Below are positions 1 to 8,968 of a stretch of 14,894 nt of DNA, piece by piece. The stretch is taken from assembly GCA_003154025.1 (NCBI GenBank), contig PMCE01000102.1, positions 32,441-47,334 on the forward strand, read 5' to 3'. Origin of the DNA: Syntrophaceae bacterium. Lineage in GTDB: Bacteria > Desulfobacterota > SM23-61. Both the position numbers and the translations under genes were made by a program. Below the pieces are notes generated by a model, which worked only from the letters and a program-made list of their open reading frames with translations, was not told where the DNA came from and did no database searches. How positions within the stretch are numbered: the stretch's first letter is position 1; each line of letters starts with the position of its first letter.

Positions 1-1
1 G

Positions 2-400
2 AAGGTAGGGAAGGATCGGACCACGGTTGCCAACACGGTCCGCCTGCTGAAGCTCCCGCCGGAAATAAAAATGTGCCTGGCCGAAGGCAAGATCACCATG
101 GGCCATGCAAGAGCTTTCCTCAGCCTTGACGGTGTAGATAAACAAAAGCTCTTGTTAAAGAGATTACTCTCGGATGGCCTGTCCGTTCGTCAGACCGAAA
201 GCCTGGTCAAGAGACTCCGGACCCGAAGTTCCCCCGCTCCCCGGAAAGCGGATTCGGAGTGGAGCGGCGTAATCGAAGAGCTCCAGCAGGTCCTGGGCAC
301 GAAGATCCGGATCGTGGGAAAGCGAAAACGGGGGAAGATCGAGATTGATTTCTATTCTCCCGAGGAGTTGAACCGGATCGTTGAGGTCCTCCGGAGATAG
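2..400 (+). CDS. parB: Chromosome partitioning protein ParB, 3' part only
   Basis: ParB binds parS sites near the origin and, with ParA, segregates the chromosome. The reading frame is open from base 2 and the start lies outside the window, so only the last 132 residues are visible. The first visible residues, VGKDRTTVANTVRLLKLP, match the helix-turn-helix recognition region of the ParB/Spo0J family, and the following GKITMGHARAFLSL matches the conserved stretch just after it. The rest is a basic linker and a C-terminal segment ending KIEIDFYSPEELNRIVEVL, as expected for the dimerisation domain. The N-terminal CTP-binding domain is not in view. An internal ATG at base 71 is not the true start, because the conserved motif begins upstream of it. 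ParB beside a bactofilin and ATP synthase genes is an order I know from Desulfobacterota. Family assignment is secure. Confidence 0.93.
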   Translation, partial: KVGKDRTTVANTVRLLKLPPEIKMCLAEGKITMGHARAFLSLDGVDKQKLLLKRLLSDGLSVRQTESLVKRLRTRSSPAPRKADSEWSGVIEELQQVLGTKIRIVGKRKRGKIEIDFYSPEELNRIVEVLRR

Positions 401-815
401 GTTTGGGGAAGAGAGGACTGGTCTGAGAAAGAAGAAGCAGAGCCCCAGCGAAGAAATCAACGCCCTCCTGGGTGGGGGGACGGCATTCGAGGGGAAATTG
501 TCCTTCGAGGGGGCGGTCCGGATCGATGGGGTTTTCACCGGCGAAATCAGCGGAGAGGGAATGATCATCGTTGGAGAAAGAGGAAGGGTGCAGGCTGAAA
601 TTGCGGCCGGCGTGGTGATGATTCAGGGTGAAGTGCAGGGGACCATTCGAGCAAGAGACCGCATCGAGGCCTATGCCCCGGCGAAAATTTACGGAGACAT
701 TTTCTCCCCTGTCTTGGTATTCGGAGAAGGAGTGGTCTTTACGGGAACCTCGCATATGACCGAGATTTCAGAGGAACGAAGAAATCTTCAACCCCAAGCA
801 CCCCATAACGAATAA
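381..815 (+). CDS. Bactofilin family cytoskeletal protein
   Basis: Bactofilins polymerise without nucleotide into filaments that act as scaffolds for cell shape, polarity or chromosome organisation. The protein has a short basic N-terminus (RKKK near residues 16-19), a flexible segment, then about 95 residues of glycine- and valine-rich beta-helix repeats (roughly 30-125), including GTAFEGKLSFEGAVRIDG, GEISGEGMIIVGERG and the late motif AKIYGDIFSPVLVFGEGVVF. These are hallmarks of the DUF583/bactofilin domain. The start is uncertain. The TTG at 381 would overlap parB by 20 bases and has GAGGAG 13 bases upstream, which is too far to be ideal. A CTG at 423 has GAGAGG 6 bases upstream and would give the more typical short tail MRKKKQ. 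Location beside parB fits reports of bactofilins working with ParABS in Myxococcus, but a partnership here is inference. Confidence 0.87.
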   Translation: MRSSGDRFGEERTGLRKKKQSPSEEINALLGGGTAFEGKLSFEGAVRIDGVFTGEISGEGMIIVGERGRVQAEIAAGVVMIQGEVQGTIRARDRIEAYAPAKIYGDIFSPVLVFGEGVVFTGTSHMTEISEERRNLQPQAPHNE

Positions 816-837
816 ATTACAAAAGAAAATCCAGACT

Positions 838-856
838 CGAAACAGAAGGGGTTTCG
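838..856 (+). other. Small hairpin after the bactofilin gene
   Basis: CGAAAC (838-843) and GTTTCG (851-856) form a perfect 6-base stem with a 7-base loop, 22 bases after the bactofilin stop. No T-run follows, so it is not a normal intrinsic terminator. It may stabilise the 3' end of the message or be part of a larger repeat in this gap. Confidence 0.3.
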
Positions 857-891
857 CTCATGCGGGCTTGGAGATTGAAATTTGTTTGAAG

Positions 892-937
892 TTTGGGATT
901 TGGTCCCGCGCTTCGCGGGATTGGAATTTGGGATTTG
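892..937 (+). repeat. Hairpin flanked by direct repeats, upstream of the ATPase cluster
   Basis: A GC-rich perfect hairpin, TCCCGCG (904-910), loop CTT, CGCGGGA (914-920), is bracketed by two exact copies of the 11-mer TTTGGGATTTG at 892-902 and 927-937. The element ends 18 bases before the first ATPase start codon and just upstream of its AGGAG ribosome binding site. No T-run follows the stem. The layout suggests a dispersed intergenic repeat more than an operator or terminator, but copy number cannot be seen from here. Confidence 0.5.
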
Positions 938-955
938 TTCTTAGGAGATGCCTAG

Positions 956-1384
956 ATGATCGAGCTCAACTTCACCGTAATTTTTCAGCTGGCCATCCTT
1001 TTGATCCTCATGGTTGCTTTGAGTAAAATCCTCTTCAAGCCCTTCCTATGGGTTCTCCAGGAAAGAAGAGATTGGGTCGAGGGGGCCGAAAAAAAGGCCC
1101 GAGAGCTCCAGCAGCGCACCGAAGAGCTATGGGAGCGATACCGGGACTCCATGAGCGCAGCCCAGGCTCAAGGAGCCGCCATCCGCGATGAAATCCGCAA
1201 GGAAGGGTTGTCCAAGGAAACAGAGATCCTGCAGAAAGCCATGGAAGAAGCCAACCGATTCCTAGAGGGGATGAAGGCAAAGGTTCAAGAAGAAGGCCAG
1301 GCTGCCCGGGCCGGCTTGAGGCTCCATGCCCAGAATCTATCCCGCGAAATGGCCGAAAAAATGCTGGGGAGGAGTATCCAGTGA
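956..1384 (+). CDS. atpF2: F0F1 ATP synthase subunit b' (peripheral stalk)
   Basis: This subunit pairs with subunit b to form the peripheral stalk that holds F1 against the rotation of the c ring. At 142 residues it has one N-terminal membrane helix (about 7-30, FTVIFQLAILLILMVALSKI), the PF-W-LQER segment where the helix leaves the membrane, and then a long charged coiled coil rich in E, K, A and Q. No cleavable signal is evident, unlike the b subunit next to it. The start ATG has AGGAG 8 bases upstream. The stop overlaps the GTG of the next gene by four bases, implying translational coupling. It is one of two adjacent b-type genes; its position first and its shorter form make b' the better label. 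Exact naming (atpF', atpX, atpF2) varies between genomes. Confidence 0.88.
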   Translation: MIELNFTVIFQLAILLILMVALSKILFKPFLWVLQERRDWVEGAEKKARELQQRTEELWERYRDSMSAAQAQGAAIRDEIRKEGLSKETEILQKAMEEANRFLEGMKAKVQEEGQAARAGLRLHAQNLSREMAEKMLGRSIQ

Positions 1385-1947
1385 GAAAAGTCACCCGCTG
1401 GTTGTGGTTGAGTATATGGATTCAGTTCCTGGCCGAGGGAAACCTCTGGGCATCCGGGGGTGGCGGAGGATTCTCCGGTGAGTTGATCTGGCAGGTCATC
1501 GCCTTTGTCCTTCTGGTCTTTTTGCTGGTCAAGATGCTGAAGAAGCCCATGGCCGCGTTCCTGACGAAAAGAAGACAGGAGATCAGCAGCTCTCTGGATC
1601 AAGCCTCCCAAAAAGAGGCGGAAGCCATGAAGCTCTTGGGGGATTGCGAGAAGAAGATCGAATCCCTGAGCCGGGAGATCAAGGACCTTCATGAGACCAT
1701 TCGCCAGGAAGGCAAAGAAGAACGGAAGAGAATAATCGAGCGGGCCCAGGAGGAGGGGGAGCGGGTCCGTAAACAGGCCCAGATCATCGCCGAGCATGAA
1801 GTGAAGAAAGCCCGGATGGCGCTGAAGAAAGAGATGGTGGACCTTTCGGTGGAACTGGCCGAGAAACTCCTGAAGGAAACCATTCAACCTCAGGACCAGG
1901 AGAGGTTGGTTCGTGAGTATATCGGCAAAATGAAGGAGATCCGGTGA
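1381..1947 (+). CDS. atpF: F0F1 ATP synthase subunit b
   Basis: Partner of b' in the peripheral stalk. The 188-residue product begins with a hydrophobic, signal-peptide-like stretch (about 6-24, ending LWAS), followed by a glycine run (26-30) and the true membrane helix (about 36-54, IWQVIAFVLLVFLLVKML), then KKPMAAFLTKRRQEI and a long coiled coil to the C-terminus. The extra N-terminal hydrophobic segment is family-typical for Desulfobacterota b subunits as I remember them, and is consistent with signal cleavage before insertion. The start is a GTG within the overlap GTGA with b'; the stop overlaps the GTG of atpH in the same way. The paired four-base overlaps suggest b', b and delta are made in fixed proportion. 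Confidence 0.93.
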   Translation: MRKVTRWLWLSIWIQFLAEGNLWASGGGGGFSGELIWQVIAFVLLVFLLVKMLKKPMAAFLTKRRQEISSSLDQASQKEAEAMKLLGDCEKKIESLSREIKDLHETIRQEGKEERKRIIERAQEEGERVRKQAQIIAEHEVKKARMALKKEMVDLSVELAEKLLKETIQPQDQERLVREYIGKMKEIR

Positions 1948-2486
1948 TCAGTTTAACCATTGCCAGAAAATATGCCAAGGCGCTGTTGGAGATCGGGCGC
2001 AGAGAGAAGAGTCAAGAACTTCTGGGGAAGGATTTGGACGGGCTGGCCGAGCTTCTCCATGAGAACAAAGAACTGAGGGTGGTTCTGTTCAGTCCTTTCT
2101 ATCCCGCCCCGCGGAGAAAAGCGATTGCCCAGAAAATCGGAGACTCCCTGGGCTTGTCCCAAAGGACCCTCGATTTTTTGAACCTGCTCATCGAACGGGG
2201 CCGGATGGACCATTTTACCGCCATCGTCAAGTCCTACAAAGAACTCTACGATGAGGTTTCGAACCGCCTCCGAGCGTCGCTCATTTCCCCGCAAAAGCTG
2301 CCCTTCCCGCTCGTGGGGGAGATTCGAAATCAGTTGGAATCCACCACCGGCAAGCAAGTCATCCTTTCCACCCAGGAAGATCCTTCGCTCCTCGGGGGCG
2401 TGGTCACGAAAATCGGGAACATCATCTATGATGGAAGCCTCAAAACCCAGCTTTTGAAGGCGAAAGAGAATCTATACAAGGAGTGA
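1944..2486 (+). CDS. atpH: F0F1 ATP synthase subunit delta
   Basis: Delta sits on top of the F1 alpha3beta3 head and links it to the b/b' stalk. The 180-residue length is normal. The N-terminal helical domain opens with the family pattern IARKYAKALLEI (6-17). The C-terminal signature DPSLLGGVVTKIGNIIYDGS (146-165) is intact. It starts at a GTG overlapping the atpF stop codon. The atpA start follows 6 bases after the stop, and the last codons of atpH (AAGGAGTGAG) provide the atpA ribosome binding site, so the two are likely coupled. Confidence 0.96.
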   Translation: MISLTIARKYAKALLEIGRREKSQELLGKDLDGLAELLHENKELRVVLFSPFYPAPRRKAIAQKIGDSLGLSQRTLDFLNLLIERGRMDHFTAIVKSYKELYDEVSNRLRASLISPQKLPFPLVGEIRNQLESTTGKQVILSTQEDPSLLGGVVTKIGNIIYDGSLKTQLLKAKENLYKE

Positions 2487-2492
2487 GCCAAG

Positions 2493-4010
2493 ATGGCCGT
2501 ACAGATTAAAGCCGACGAGATTACCGAGATCATCCGCAGCCAAATTCAAGGATTTGACCGGAAACTGGATGTAGCCGAGACCGGGATCATCCTCTCCGTG
2601 GGAGACGGGATCGCCCGGGTCTACGGCCTGGAAGGAGTCATGGCCGGGGAACTTCTGGAATTCCCCCACGGCGTCTTCGGCCTGGCCCTCAACCTGGAAC
2701 AGGACAACGTGGGGGCGGTCCTCTTCGGTGAGGACAAGCTGATCAAAGAAGGGGACCTGGTCAAGAGGACCAGCCGGATCTCGCAGGTCCCCGTAGGGGA
2801 GCAGCTCATCGGACGGGTGGTCGACGCCCTGGGACAACCCATCGATGAAGGGCCCCCCGTCGAAGCCAAGGAGTTCCGGAGCATCGAGCAGAAGGCCCCG
2901 GGAATCGTGGTCCGCCAACCGGTGAAAGAGCCGCTCCAGACCGGGCTGAAAGCCATCGATTCCATGATCCCCATCGGGCGAGGCCAGCGTGAATTGATCA
3001 TCGGCGACCGAGGAACCGGAAAGACGGCCTTGGCGATTGACGCGATCATCAACCAGAAAGGCTCGGGAGTTTTCTGCTTCTACGTGGCCATCGGGCAGAA
3101 GCGCTCCACCGTGGCCCGGGTGGTCGATGTGCTGCGCAAATATGGAGCCATGGAATATACCACGGTCGTGGCCGCCACGGCCTCCGACCCGGCCCCCATG
3201 CAATACATCGCCCCCTACTGCGGCTGTGCTATGGGAGAGTATTTCCGGGATACGGGAAGACATGCCCTCTGCATCTACGATGACCTGTCCAAACATGCCA
3301 CGGCCTATCGGCAGATCTCCCTTCTCCTGCGCCGTCCTCCCGGACGGGAAGCCTTCCCCGGCGACATCTTCTACCTCCACTCCCGCCTGCTGGAGAGAGC
3401 GGCCAAGATGCGGGATGACCTGGGCGGCGGGTCGTTGACGGCCTTGCCGATCATCGAGACCCAGGCGGGCGATGTTTCGGCCTACATCCCCACCAACGTC
3501 ATCTCCATCACCGACGGGCAAATTTACCTGGAGTCGGAACTGTTCTATTCCGGAGTCCGGCCGGCCATCAACGTGGGTCTCTCGGTCTCCCGCGTCGGGG
3601 GCAATGCCCAGATCAAGGCCATGAAACAGGTTGCCGGAAGCCTTCGTTTGGACCTAGCCCAATACCGGGAGATGGCCGCCTTCGCCCAATTCGGCAGCGA
3701 TCTGGATAAGGCTACCCAAGCTCAGTTGGCCCGGGGGAGCCGCCTGGTGGAGATTCTCAAACAGCCCCAATACCGGCCCCTGCCCGTGGAGAAGCAGATC
3801 CTGCTCATCTTCGCCGGCACGAACGGGTTCCTGGACATGTACCCGGAGAGCGTCCTGGCCCGTTACGAAAAAGAGATCTACGAGGTCGTGGAGAAGCAAT
3901 ACTCGGCCGTTCTCGGGGAAATCCGGCAGAAGAGAACGATTGACGCCGAACTGGAGAAGAAGATCAAAGACATTCTGGAGGAGTTCAAAGGAAAGTTCAA
4001 GGCGGAGTGA
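2493..4010 (+). CDS. atpA: F0F1 ATP synthase subunit alpha
   Basis: Alpha is the non-catalytic nucleotide-binding subunit of the F1 head. The 505-residue protein shows the N-terminal beta-barrel (about 26-95), the Walker A motif GDRGTGKT (171-178), the QKRSTVARV segment (202-210), [24 protein letters not shown] (282-305) and the alpha/beta signature [10 protein letters not shown] (357-366). That signature is followed directly by R367, the expected arginine finger reaching the catalytic site of beta. A C-terminal helical domain follows. All key residues are present and nothing suggests degeneration. The ATG has the strong site AAGGAG upstream. Long open frames on the opposite strand through this gene reflect codon bias and are not genes. 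Confidence 0.99.
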   Translation: MAVQIKADEITEIIRSQIQGFDRKLDVAETGIILSVGDGIARVYGLEGVMAGELLEFPHGVFGLALNLEQDNVGAVLFGEDKLIKEGDLVKRTSRISQVPVGEQLIGRVVDALGQPIDEGPPVEAKEFRSIEQKAPGIVVRQPVKEPLQTGLKAIDSMIPIGRGQRELIIGDRGTGKTALAIDAIINQKGSGVFCFYVAIGQKRSTVARVVDVLRKYGAMEYTTVVAATASDPAPMQYIAPYCGCAMGEYFRDTGRHALCIYDDLSKHATAYRQISLLLRRPPGREAFPGDIFYLHSRLLERAAKMRDDLGGGSLTALPIIETQAGDVSAYIPTNVISITDGQIYLESELFYSGVRPAINVGLSVSRVGGNAQIKAMKQVAGSLRLDLAQYREMAAFAQFGSDLDKATQAQLARGSRLVEILKQPQYRPLPVEKQILLIFAGTNGFLDMYPESVLARYEKEIYEVVEKQYSAVLGEIRQKRTIDAELEKKIKDILEEFKGKFKAE

Positions 4011-4016
4011 CCAGCC

Positions 4017-4925
4017 ATGCCGAAAGCAAGCCTTCGGGACATTCGCAAGCGTATTGCCAGCGTTCGATCGACCCAGCAGATCACCAAAGCCATGAAGATG
4101 GTGGCCACGGCGAAACTGCGGCGGGCCCAGGAGAATATCCTGGCCAACCGCCCCTACGCCGCCAAGATGCTCGAGGTCCTGCGCAGCCTGGCGGCCCGGA
4201 CTTTACCGGATGCCCATCCCTTATTATACCGGAGAGAGCCCAAGAGGGTCGAACTGGTGGTCTTCACCTCGGACCGCGGCCTCTGCGGGGCTTTCAACAT
4301 GAACCTCATCTCCAGGGCCGAGCGTTTCCTGGAGGAGGAGAAGGGCGCGGAGAGCCTGACCCTCTCCTTTATCGGCCGGAAGGGGCGGGATTATTTCCGC
4401 AAGAAGAAGATCACCATCCGGCAGGAATACGTCAATCTCTTCGGGAAGGTGGATTATCCTCTGGCCGCGCGCATCGGCCAAGATCTGGTGAAGTCTTACG
4501 TGGAAGAGCGGGTGGATGCCATCTATCTCCTCTACAGTGAATTCAAGTCGGCCATGCAGCAGCGGGTGGTCCTGGAAAAGATCCTGCCGCTGGCTTCCGG
4601 CGTGCTTCAGGAGGAAAAAGGAGGCGGGAAAGGTTCATCTCCCGGGGCCTCCGGGACTCCCGCCGCGGTGGATTATATTTATGAACCGTCGGAGGTGGAG
4701 ATCCTGGGCAAGATTCTGCCCATGTATGTCGAGGTCCAGATCTACCGCGCCCTTCTGGAGTCCTTGGCCTCGGAGTTCGGAGCCCGGATGACGGCCATGG
4801 AAAACGCCACCAACAACGCGGCGGAGATGATCGACAAGCTCACCCTGGTTTACAACAAAGCCCGGCAGGCGGCCATTACCAGAGAGCTGATCGAGATCGT
4901 CAGCGGGGCCGAGGCGCTGAAATAG
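4017..4925 (+). CDS. atpG: F0F1 ATP synthase subunit gamma
   Basis: Gamma is the central rotor shaft turning inside the alpha3beta3 head. The 302-residue product opens with the classic N-terminal helix SLRDIRKRIASVRSTQQITKAMKMVA (5-30), has VVFTSDRGLCGAFN (81-94) in the Rossmann-like middle domain, and ends with the C-terminal helix and signature ITRELIEIVSGAEAL (287-301). It is slightly longer than the E. coli protein because of a Gly/Ser/Pro-rich insert at about 199-217 (EEKGGGKGSSPGASGTP) in the middle domain; this looks like a flexible surface linker. GGCGGAG lies 9 bases before the ATG and runs into the atpA stop. A 101-base gap with a palindromic repeat separates it from atpD. Confidence 0.98.
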   Translation: MPKASLRDIRKRIASVRSTQQITKAMKMVATAKLRRAQENILANRPYAAKMLEVLRSLAARTLPDAHPLLYRREPKRVELVVFTSDRGLCGAFNMNLISRAERFLEEEKGAESLTLSFIGRKGRDYFRKKKITIRQEYVNLFGKVDYPLAARIGQDLVKSYVEERVDAIYLLYSEFKSAMQQRVVLEKILPLASGVLQEEKGGGKGSSPGASGTPAAVDYIYEPSEVEILGKILPMYVEVQIYRALLESLASEFGARMTAMENATNNAAEMIDKLTLVYNKARQAAITRELIEIVSGAEALK

Positions 4926-4930
4926 AAAAA

Positions 4931-4995
4931 AGCGGTCAGCGATTAGCGGTCAACCAAAAGAAAGGGAGCCGTTTTTTTGCTGATCGCTGAAAGCT
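4931..4995 (+). repeat. Palindromic intergenic repeat, copy 1 (before atpD)
   Basis: The gap between atpG and atpD holds an inverted repeat. TCAGCGATTAGC (4936-4947) pairs with GCTGATCGCTGA (4979-4990) over 12 positions with one G-T pair. After a two-base mismatch the pairing resumes outward as AGC (4931-4933) with GCT (4993-4995). The loop is 31 bases and includes a T7 tract (4972-4978). A short direct repeat AGCGGTCA occurs at 4931-4938 and 4945-4952. The element ends 19 bases before the AAGGAGG ribosome binding site of atpD. Its outer arm matches the element upstream of rpmE, so the two look like members of one dispersed family. Confidence 0.62.
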
Positions 4996-5014
4996 GATAG
5001 CTGATAGCTCATGA

Positions 5015-6442
<1,428 letters not shown>

Positions 6443-6452
6443 GGAAGCGGCC

Positions 6453-6869
6453 GTGGATAAGACTTTCCTGCTAGAAGTTGTTACTCCCTACGGTTTGGTG
6501 GTCAGCTCAAAGGTGGAGGAAGTTTACGTCCAGGGGAGCGAGGGGGATTTCGGCGTTCTTCCGGGACATGCTCCTCTCCTCACCTCGCTTCGAATCGGGG
6601 AGCTCCACTATAAACAGGACAAAAAGGTCCATTACCTGGCGATCAACCGGGGATTTGCCGAAGTCACTCCCGATCGAACCACCATCCTGGTAGATACAGC
6701 CGAGCCCGCTGGGGAGATCGATTTGGCCCGCGCCCAGGCAGCCAAAGCCCGGGCCGAGGAGAAGCTGAAGACCCTTGGGGCCAAAGACGCAGTCTATCAA
6801 CAGGAGCTAGAAGCTCTGGAACGGGCCAAGGTGAGAATTCGGGTAGCCGAGAAGACTCCCCGCGAATAG
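6453..6869 (+). CDS. atpC: F0F1 ATP synthase subunit epsilon
   Basis: Epsilon binds gamma and the c ring and can inhibit ATP hydrolysis through its C-terminal helices. I choose the GTG at 6453, which has GAGGAAG just after the atpD stop as its ribosome binding site and gives 138 residues beginning MDKTFLLEVVTPYG. An in-frame TTG at 6396 would add 19 residues lying inside atpD and matching nothing in the family. The N-terminal beta-sandwich carries GDFGVLPGHAPLLT (31-44); the C-terminal part (from about 88, IDLARAQAAKARAEEKL) is the helical hairpin. The gene closes the ATPase cluster. Confidence 0.95.
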   Translation: MDKTFLLEVVTPYGLVVSSKVEEVYVQGSEGDFGVLPGHAPLLTSLRIGELHYKQDKKVHYLAINRGFAEVTPDRTTILVDTAEPAGEIDLARAQAAKARAEEKLKTLGAKDAVYQQELEALERAKVRIRVAEKTPRE

Positions 6870-6900
6870 GGCCTATCCTGTCAACAGCCAGACAGATTCC

Positions 6901-6934
6901 CTCGGGCGCTCGCCCGAGAAGGAAGTTTGCTTCC
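6901..6934 (+). repeat. Two back-to-back hairpins after atpC
   Basis: CTCGGGC (6901-6907), loop GCTC, GCCCGAG (6912-6918) is a perfect GC-rich 7-base stem. After two A's a second perfect stem follows: GGAAG (6921-6925), loop TTTG, CTTCC (6930-6934). No T-run follows, so it does not look like a standard intrinsic terminator for the ATPase operon, although it could protect the 3' end of the message. Tandem small hairpins like this are typical of REP-like elements. The 90-base gap holds nothing else I can support. Confidence 0.5.
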
Positions 6935-6959
6935 AACGGATTCCAAATTCTGCTGAAGC

Positions 6960-7895
6960 ATGGGGAAATGGTTTAAGATCGGGATTGCTCTGGGAGGGGG
7001 GGGAGCCCGAGGGTTAGCCCATCTGGGGGTCCTCTGTGCCCTGGATTGCGAGAAGATCCCCATCGACCTCATGGCCGGAACGTCCATGGGAGCCCTGGTG
7101 GCTGCGGTCTATGCCCAGACTCCGCGTTGTGATTTCGTAACCGAGCGGTTCCGGCGCTACCTGGAGAGCAAGGAATTTCAGAATGCCAGCCTGAAATTCC
7201 TCCATAACCATAACCAGAATTCGAAGCCATCCTTCGGGGGAATCTTCCAGAGGTTTGCCACTTTTATAAAGAGAGGGGTCTTTTATTCTCAGTCCCTGAC
7301 CAAAAAGGCTCCCATTTCCGAAGAAGATTTTATCCAGAACGTGGATTTCTTGCTGGCCCAGGGAACCTTTGAAGAAACGCAGATCCCGCTGGCCGTTGTC
7401 GCCCTGGACCTGAAATCCGGGGAGGAAGTGGTGCTGCGAGAGGGGGCCTTAACCAAAGCGGTGAGTGCCAGTTGCGCCATACCCGGGATCCTTCCCCCAG
7501 TGGTCATCGGCGATAGATACCTGGTGGACGGCGGCTGGATTAACCGAGTTCCTGTCGGGCCCCTGCGAAGGATGGGAGCGGACCTGGTCATTGCCGTGGA
7601 TGTGGCCGAAGATATCCAGGAAACCCGGGATTATGACACTGGATTGGACATCGTCCTTCGGGCCTACGACATCACTCAGAACAGCCTGAGCCAATGTCAG
7701 CTCAAGGAGGCGGATGTGGTGATCCGTCCGGATGTCTCGGGAATTCACTGGTCAGATTTTGGTCATCTGGACGATTGCCTGAGGGCAGGCGAAGAAGCGG
7801 TGAAAGATAGGCGGGATGAAATCCGCAGGCTCATCCGGAGAAAGAAGATGAAAAAAGCCTTTTTCCTTCCCCTGGGCTCGTCCTCCTCTCCCTGA
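6960..7895 (+). CDS. Patatin-like phospholipase family protein
   Basis: A serine lipid acyl hydrolase of the bacterial patatin/RssA-like type, acting through a Ser-Asp dyad. The 311-residue protein has the oxyanion-hole glycine motif GGGGARG (12-18), the nucleophile elbow GTSMG (40-44, Ser42) and the catalytic aspartate in DGG (190-192, Asp190). The segment VSASCAIPGILPPVVIGDRYLVDGG before it is characteristic of the family. No signal peptide is visible, so it is probably cytoplasmic or membrane-associated. The C-terminus is short, basic and then unusual (KKMKKAFFLPLGSSSSP). The ATG has only a weak ribosome binding site. The next gene starts 10 bases after the stop, so the two are probably cotranscribed. 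The natural substrate cannot be told from sequence. Confidence 0.9.
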   Translation: MGKWFKIGIALGGGGARGLAHLGVLCALDCEKIPIDLMAGTSMGALVAAVYAQTPRCDFVTERFRRYLESKEFQNASLKFLHNHNQNSKPSFGGIFQRFATFIKRGVFYSQSLTKKAPISEEDFIQNVDFLLAQGTFEETQIPLAVVALDLKSGEEVVLREGALTKAVSASCAIPGILPPVVIGDRYLVDGGWINRVPVGPLRRMGADLVIAVDVAEDIQETRDYDTGLDIVLRAYDITQNSLSQCQLKEADVVIRPDVSGIHWSDFGHLDDCLRAGEEAVKDRRDEIRRLIRRKKMKKAFFLPLGSSSSP

Positions 7896-7905
7896 TCCGG
7901 CAAGG

Positions 7906-8865
7906 ATGAAATCCACGATCTCCTTTCAGGTCGATTCCCAAAATTCCGCGAAACGGTTGGACGTCTTTCTGTCGCAGAAGGAACCGGCCCTTTCCCGGTC
8001 CCAGATCAAACGGCTCATTGAAATGGGCGAAGTCCAGGTAGGGGGAAGAAAGGCCAAGGCGGCCCTAAGGCTTCGGGAGAATGATGCAGTGACCCTTACC
8101 CTTCCCGAGCCTAGGAAGCTGGAACTTGAAGCGCAGGCCATTCCCCTGAAGGTTCTCTATGAGGACCTCCATCTGATCGTAGTGGATAAGCCAGCGGGGT
8201 TGGTGGTCCATCCGGGAGCGGGAAACTATTCGGGCACCCTGGTCAATGCGCTTCTCCACCGTTGCCCGGACCTAGCGGGGGTCGGGGGGGTCCTCCGGCC
8301 GGGGATCGTGCACCGACTGGACAAGGATACCTCCGGAGTTCTCGTGGCGGCTAAAGATGACTTGGCCCATAGATTCCTGGCAGAGCAATTCAAGAAGCAC
8401 ACGGCGAAAAGAGAATATATCGGCGTTGTCTTTGGCCAACTAGCCGATGAGGGGCAGGTCGCCGCCAGCATCGGAAGACACCCGACCCATCGGAAAAAAA
8501 TGTCGGCCCGGCCCAGAAAAGGGAGGGAAGCCAGGACCCATTGGCGGGTCCTGGAACGGTTTCGCTCATTCAACCTGGCGGAATTTCGGCTGGAGACAGG
8601 ACGGACGCACCAAATCCGCGTTCACCTTTCCTCCATCGGGCATCCGATTTTGGGCGACCCCCTTTATGGAGGAAGGAGTCGATTGACTTCGATCGAACCC
8701 CTGGCTCTAAGACAGGGGCTCCAGAGGCTGCGGCGCCAGGCCCTCCATGCGGCTTGCCTCGGCTTTGTCCACCCGGTGACCAAGGAGCCCATGGAATTTT
8801 CATCTTCCCTTCCCCCAGACCTGGAAGAAGCGGTCTCTCTTCTCAGGAGGATGGACAAGGAATAA
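7906..8865 (+). CDS. rluD: 23S rRNA pseudouridine synthase, RluD/RluA family
   Basis: Converts uridines in 23S rRNA to pseudouridine; RluD in E. coli modifies 1911, 1915 and 1917 in helix 69, at the subunit interface close to the decoding and release-factor site. The 319-residue protein has an N-terminal S4 RNA-binding domain (about 15-75, including RLDVFLSQKEPALSRSQIKRLIEMGEVQVGG), the linking segment LYEDLHLIVVDKPAGLVVHPG (84-104) and the catalytic motif HRLDKDTSG (136-144, Asp139), followed by GRTHQIRVHLSSIGHPILGDPLYG. S4 plus this core makes RluD (or RluC) the likely subtype; RluD fits the length and its position next to the PgeF gene, an order seen in many Proteobacteria. AAGG directly abuts the ATG, so initiation may depend on coupling to the patatin gene. 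Confidence 0.9.
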   Translation: MKSTISFQVDSQNSAKRLDVFLSQKEPALSRSQIKRLIEMGEVQVGGRKAKAALRLRENDAVTLTLPEPRKLELEAQAIPLKVLYEDLHLIVVDKPAGLVVHPGAGNYSGTLVNALLHRCPDLAGVGGVLRPGIVHRLDKDTSGVLVAAKDDLAHRFLAEQFKKHTAKREYIGVVFGQLADEGQVAASIGRHPTHRKKMSARPRKGREARTHWRVLERFRSFNLAEFRLETGRTHQIRVHLSSIGHPILGDPLYGGRSRLTSIEPLALRQGLQRLRRQALHAACLGFVHPVTKEPMEFSSSLPPDLEEAVSLLRRMDKE

Positions 8866-8910
8866 CCATTTGGAATTGCAGATTACCGTTTGCGGAATGA
8901 AATCTTACCG

Positions 8911-8956
8911 CCGTGAATTCACAATCGCCATTGACCCTGGGGGAATGAAATCACGG
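8911..8956 (+). repeat. Inverted repeat in the rluD-pgeF gap
   Basis: CCGTGAATTCA (8911-8921) and TGAAATCACGG (8946-8956) are complementary at 10 of 11 positions across a 24-base spacer. The left arm also contains the perfect 10-base palindrome GTGAATTCAC (8913-8922). A direct repeat GGAATGAAATC occurs at 8894-8904 and 8942-8952. The element ends 12 bases before the pgeF start. It may be a dispersed repeat or a local hairpin; no promoter or T-run is obvious. Confidence 0.42.
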
Positions 8957-8968
8957 GGAATGAGGTAA

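Noticed and set aside
2472..3521. Long open frame (about 349 codons) on the minus strand across atpA
   Set aside because: It lies antisense to an intact, highly conserved gene, has low-complexity composition rich in G, D and H, and no recognisable domain; it follows from the codon bias of atpA.
4007..4540. Open frame of about 177 codons on the plus strand overlapping the start of atpG
   Set aside because: Same DNA as the well-conserved gamma subunit in another frame; proline/glycine/histidine-rich with no domain.
4972..4978. T7 tract between atpG and atpD as a terminator
   Set aside because: It lies in the loop of the palindromic repeat, not directly after a stable GC-rich stem, and termination inside the F1 genes would be implausible.
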